Below, in pieces: positions 58,346-64,000 of a DNA stretch of 64,000 nt. The notes below the pieces were generated by a model. It had not been told where the DNA came from. It saw only the letters and a program-made list of their open reading frames with translations, and did not search any database. Every line of letters begins with the position of its first letter. Positions within the stretch are counted from its first letter, which is position 1. The DNA is taken from positions 1 through 64,000 of the forward strand of contig JABDGV010000002.1 in NCBI GenBank assembly GCA_013285825.1. Reading direction: 5' to 3'. The stretch is from Bacteroidota bacterium. GTDB lineage: Bacteria; Chlamydiota; Chlamydiia; Chlamydiales; FEN-1388. Position numbers and translations under genes: made by a program.

Positions 58346-59653
58346 TTAATTTTGCAAGCTCTGCACATCCAGTGGGGTAAATGGACTGCGTAGGTTGTTT
58401 GAATTGACGGCGCGAACCTTATATTTTGCATGGAGATATCGTCGGTACTTCTTTGACCAGTCATGATCATGAGTATCTTGTGGATGAAGAGTGTGGATAA
58501 AGACAAGGGGGGCGTTGCTCGGAACAATAGCGAGAAGCTGGTCAAATGCAAAAATCTCATAGGCGATGATATTGGAAGAAATGCTTGCAAGCCATTCAGC
58601 TTTCAATGTGAATTTGCCCTTATGCTGTATGACATTTCCGTTAAATGAAAAAGGTTGAAACAGGGATGAGGATGCAGGATGGAAAGGGGGAGCGATAGCC
58701 ACTCCTACAGGTATCGATCCTACGGGGATAGGGGATCCTGTCACACTGTTCGTGCTGAGGTCAATCACCCCTACTTCATCTAGGCCTGTATAGGTGACAT
58801 AAGCAAAAGCTCCATCAGCAGTGATAGCAATTCCGTGAGGCTCACTAAAGAGGGGAAGCAAGATGATTGCTGTTACCATGTTGGTAGCTGTACTAATAAC
58901 CTCAACATCATCAGAGTTAAAGTCTGCCACGTACACAAACAGCCCATTAGGAGTGATGGCAAGAGCCAGTGGGTTAATTCCAACAGTAATCGGCGATCCT
59001 ACCACCATATTGGTCGTGGTATCTATGACGGACACCGTTCCAGACACATTATTGGCTACATAGGCAAACAGTCCGTTTGGAGTGATGGCAACAGCCGCTG
59101 GGTTAAGCCCAACTGAAATGGGTGATCCTACAACAGTGTTGGTAGCTGTATTTATAACTGTCACATTGTGTGAGCTTGTATTAGTTACGTAGGCGTATAC
59201 CCCATTCGGAGTTGAGCCAATGGCGATACCAACAGGAATAGATCCAACAGGAATGGGCGATCCTACAATAGTATTTGAAGCTATATCTATGACCGACACG
59301 GTATCAGAGAGTTCATTAACTACATAGGCAAACAATCCATCAGGAGTAATGGCTACAGCCGTTGGGACATGTCCAACTGGGATGGTTGCAATAACCATAT
59401 CGGAAGCGGTATCTATGACGGATACAGTATTATCACCCCTATTTGGTACGTATACAAATTCCCCATTAGGGGTAATGGCAAGATACGCTGGGGCTGTTCC
59501 TACTGGAATGGGAGATCCCACAACAGTATTGGTGCTGATATCAATGACGCTTACTGTATCATCGCCTTGATTACCCACATAAGCAAACGGGGCGGCAAAG
59601 AGAGTGTGAGCAGATAATAAAAGTGTGAAGAGAAGAGAGGGTAAAAATTTCAT
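58346..59653 (-). CDS. secreted propeller protein with Fn3-like C-terminus, lacking collagen (module 3 long gene)
   Basis: 435 residues from the ATG at 59653 (M-K-F-L-P-S-L-L-F-T-L-L-L-S-A-H-T-L-F-A-A), which gives a clean signal peptide; an upstream ATG at 59692 adds 13 residues. A YVTN propeller (about 22-325) has seven repeats of about 42 residues. The C-terminal domain (about 340-435) matches the other long proteins ([16 protein letters not shown] and K-Y-K-V-R-A-V-N-S-N-N). A short Pro/Ser linker replaces the collagen tract. Confidence 0.85.
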   Translation of the reverse strand: MKFLPSLLFTLLLSAHTLFAAPFAYVGNQGDDTVSVIDISTNTVVGSPIPVGTAPAYLAITPNGEFVYVPNRGDNTVSVIDTASDMVIATIPVGHVPTAVAITPDGLFAYVVNELSDTVSVIDIASNTIVGSPIPVGSIPVGIAIGSTPNGVYAYVTNTSSHNVTVINTATNTVVGSPISVGLNPAAVAITPNGLFAYVANNVSGTVSVIDTTTNMVVGSPITVGINPLALAITPNGLFVYVADFNSDDVEVISTATNMVTAIILLPLFSEPHGIAITADGAFAYVTYTGLDEVGVIDLSTNSVTGSPIPVGSIPVGVAIAPPFHPASSSLFQPFSFNGNVIQHKGKFTLKAEWLASISSNIIAYEIFAFDQLLAIVPSNAPLVFIHTLHPQDTHDHDWSKKYRRYLHAKYKVRAVNSNNLRSPFTPLDVQSLQN

Positions 59654-59704
59654 CTGCACACACTCTTTAATCGAATTGATAAACGTCGCCACTGAATAAA
59701 ATTC

Positions 59705-60505
59705 CTATGGGTTTCGTTGGAAAAGGATTTGTAGGACCTCGCTTGATATCATACTCACTGCTGGATTCGACACGCTGTTGTTTGAGAGGTCTATCTCAGA
59801 AGTTGTATTTGAGTTTGCATAAGCTACAAAGGCGGTTTTCCCATTTCTTAGGATGGCAATGGCATTCGGACTGCTGCTTACCGCAATCGTGGAAGTAACT
59901 GTATTGGTATTGAGGTTGATTATAGAGATGCTATTTGAACCCTTATTTACCACATAGGCAAACGCTCCATTCGGGGTGATAGCGATATCGTAGGGAGATG
60001 TCCCGACAGGTATGGTTGAAGTGATGGTATTTGAGAGCAAATGGATGACGCAGACGCTGCTGTCGCCGGCATTAACCACATAAGCATATTGTCCATCGGG
60101 AGTGATAGCAATACCTTGAGGGTTTGTGCCGACAGATATGGTTGAGGTAACTGTATTTGTGGTGAGGTTGATGATTGAGAGGTTGTTCGAACCAGAATTT
60201 ACGACATAAGCATACAAGCCATCAGGGGTTATGGCAATATCTACAGGGGTTGTACCAACCGGTATTGTCACATCTGTGAGTACTGGGATGGAAAGGTCAT
60301 AGACATAAACACTATTTGATCCTGAAGCGAGTATATAGGCCCATTTTCCCCCAGGGCAGAAGGCAAACATAGTGGGAGTGATCGTTCCCCCCTTCTCAAG
60401 CAGGTAAGAAACTTGAACATCAAATATTTCACTGTTGGGTGAAGCTGCAAAAAGTGCAGTACCGATTGCAAGAGCTGAATAGAGTATTGGCTTCAATAGG
60501 TTCAT
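59705..60505 (-). CDS. short secreted YVTN beta-propeller protein (module 2)
   Basis: 266 residues. Signal peptide M-N-L-L-K-P-I-L-Y-S-A-L-A-I-G-T-A-L-F-A-A. Repeats such as A-Y-V-V-N-S-G-S-N-N-L-S-I-I-N-L-T-T-N-T and I-T-P-D-G-Q-Y-A-Y-V-V-N are regular at about 42 residues. The end is V-L-Q-I-L-F-Q-R-N-P. It follows the module 2 long gene by about 105 bases with a conserved intergenic ACCTATAAAGAAGATGAGTC segment that is also seen near 57230. Confidence 0.87.
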   Translation of the reverse strand: MNLLKPILYSALAIGTALFAASPNSEIFDVQVSYLLEKGGTITPTMFAFCPGGKWAYILASGSNSVYVYDLSIPVLTDVTIPVGTTPVDIAITPDGLYAYVVNSGSNNLSIINLTTNTVTSTISVGTNPQGIAITPDGQYAYVVNAGDSSVCVIHLLSNTITSTIPVGTSPYDIAITPNGAFAYVVNKGSNSISIINLNTNTVTSTIAVSSSPNAIAILRNGKTAFVAYANSNTTSEIDLSNNSVSNPAVSMISSEVLQILFQRNP

Positions 60506-60610
60506 CTAAAAAACCTTGAGTAGAGACTTTGACTCTTACCTATAAAGAAGATGAGTCATTGTAACAATATTATTTAATTGTACAACTTTTGCACTTCCAA
60601 TAGAGCTTAT

Positions 60611-62518
<1,908 letters not shown>

Positions 62519-63349
62519 CTATGGGTTTCGTTGAAAAAGGGTTTGCAGGACTGATTTTGCATTTTGCAAGGTATGATTTGATACTGTGCTGCTCGTCAGG
62601 TCAATTTTAGAGTTATGACTCGTAAGGTCTATTTTAGTGGCCATATTTGAGTTTGCATAGCCAACATAAGCATAGAGGCCATCTTTCGTGACTAATATAG
62701 TATTCGGACTCGTTTCGACAGCAATAGTGGACTCAACGGTATTGTTGCTGAGGTCGATGATTGAGACATTGTTTGAACCCATGTTCGCAACGTACGCAGC
62801 TGTTCCATCCGAAGTAATCGATAGGTCGTAGGGAGTTGTGCCGACAGGTATGGTCGAGGTAATAGTATTGCTGCTTAAATCAATGACTGAAACGGTATTA
62901 TCGCCCGCATTGGCCACATAGGCAAAATTCCCATTGGGAGTAATGCCAATAGCTTGAGGGTTTGTGCCGACAGCAAAGGTTGAAATGACGGTATTAGTGC
63001 TGATATCGATGATTGAGACCGTGTTATCCCCTGAATTTACCACATAGACAGATGTTCCATCGGGAGTAACTGCGAGGTCCACAGGAGTTGTGCCCACGGG
63101 TATTGGTACATTAATGAGTACAGGGATAGAGAGTTCATAGATGTAGACACTATTCGATCCGGAAGCAAGTATATAGGCGGATCTTTTTCCCGGTGTGAAG
63201 GCAAACATAATGGGAGTGATAGTTGGGCCTTTCTCAAATACGTAAGAAGCTTGTAGTTCCGATGGCTGAAGGAGCTCTATTTCACTTTTTGCTAAAAGTG
63301 TTTGTGCAATTGCAAGAGCTGCATAGAGCGTTGGCTTAACTAGGTTCAT
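62519..63349 (-). CDS. short secreted YVTN beta-propeller protein (module 1)
   Basis: 276 residues. N-terminus M-N-L-V-K-P-T-L-Y-A-A-L-A-I-A-Q-T-L-L is a signal peptide. The propeller has the same repeats as the other short proteins (V-V-N-S-G-D-N-T-V-S-I-I-D-I-S-T-N-T-V). A small internal duplication, K-I-D-L-T-S, lies near residue 245 and makes it ten residues longer than its paralogues. End L-Q-T-L-F-Q-R-N-P is conserved. Confidence 0.87.
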   Translation of the reverse strand: MNLVKPTLYAALAIAQTLLAKSEIELLQPSELQASYVFEKGPTITPIMFAFTPGKRSAYILASGSNSVYIYELSIPVLINVPIPVGTTPVDLAVTPDGTSVYVVNSGDNTVSIIDISTNTVISTFAVGTNPQAIGITPNGNFAYVANAGDNTVSVIDLSSNTITSTIPVGTTPYDLSITSDGTAAYVANMGSNNVSIIDLSNNTVESTIAVETSPNTILVTKDGLYAYVGYANSNMATKIDLTSHNSKIDLTSSTVSNHTLQNAKSVLQTLFQRNP

Positions 63350-63419
63350 CTACAAAAACCTTAAATAGAGACTATATCTTCTACCTATAGTGAAGAAACA
63401 CTTTTGTAAACAAGGTTTT

Positions 63420-64000
<581 letters not shown>

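Overview
The window is from a member of the Chlamydiae, most likely an environmental (amoeba- or arthropod-associated) lineage rather than Chlamydia itself. The evidence is gene content and order: lpdA-lipA-sctJ-sctK-sctL-sctR-sctS-sctT on one strand, a type II secretion run (gspD-E-F-G plus three further pseudopilins), rpsB-tsf-pyrH-frr, and sufB-C-D-S. A cytochrome bo quinol oxidase operon and a large array of collagen-like and beta-propeller genes point away from the reduced Chlamydia genomes. I cannot fix the genus from sequence alone.

Layout. 1-8238 (minus): type II secretion operon, running from an unrecognised membrane-anchored protein in the gspC position through gspD, gspE, gspF and gspG to three more pseudopilins, the last cut by the window edge. 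8315-9952 (plus): a small membrane protein and mutY. 10078-14857 (minus): cyoE-cyoA-cyoB-cyoC-cyoD; cyoE has no conventional start codon. 14999-19339 (minus): a glycan-related cluster (glycosyltransferase, pyruvyltransferase-like protein, two paralogous secreted propeller proteins, a small secreted protein), mostly with overlapping ends. 19361-25135 (minus): Bcp peroxiredoxin, a PhoR-like histidine kinase, tRNA-Lys, tRNA-Glu and frr/pyrH/tsf/rpsB. 25504-31539: a DUF4143-type ATPase, a RecB/Cas4-like nuclease, secA and a zinc-ribbon membrane protein.

31727-42901 (plus): lpdA, lipA, a HEAT-like protein and the type III secretion genes. sctJ is tandemly duplicated here, and a membrane-anchored kinase-fold gene sits between sctS and sctT. 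A cyclase-family gene and ridA follow. 43129-44735: a putative exported 2-oxoglutarate/Fe(II) oxygenase and a secreted single-POTRA protein. 44749-49709 (minus): the SUF iron-sulfur assembly operon.

49827-64000 (minus): four tandem copies of a two-gene module. Each has a long gene (YVTN-type beta-propeller, usually a collagen-like Gly-X-Thr tract, and a shared Fn3-like C-terminal domain) followed by a short secreted YVTN propeller gene of about 270 codons. One long gene encodes 2144 residues with three propeller-plus-collagen units and a final collagen tract of about 930 residues; its DNA carries a fresh 180-bp tandem duplication. This array is the most unusual part of the window and looks like a diversifying family of cell-surface fibres or adhesins.

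Intergenic spaces carry several families of palindromic, MITE- or REP-like repeats, including one inside the type II secretion operon and one family with copies near 27.7, 42.9 and 49.8 kb.
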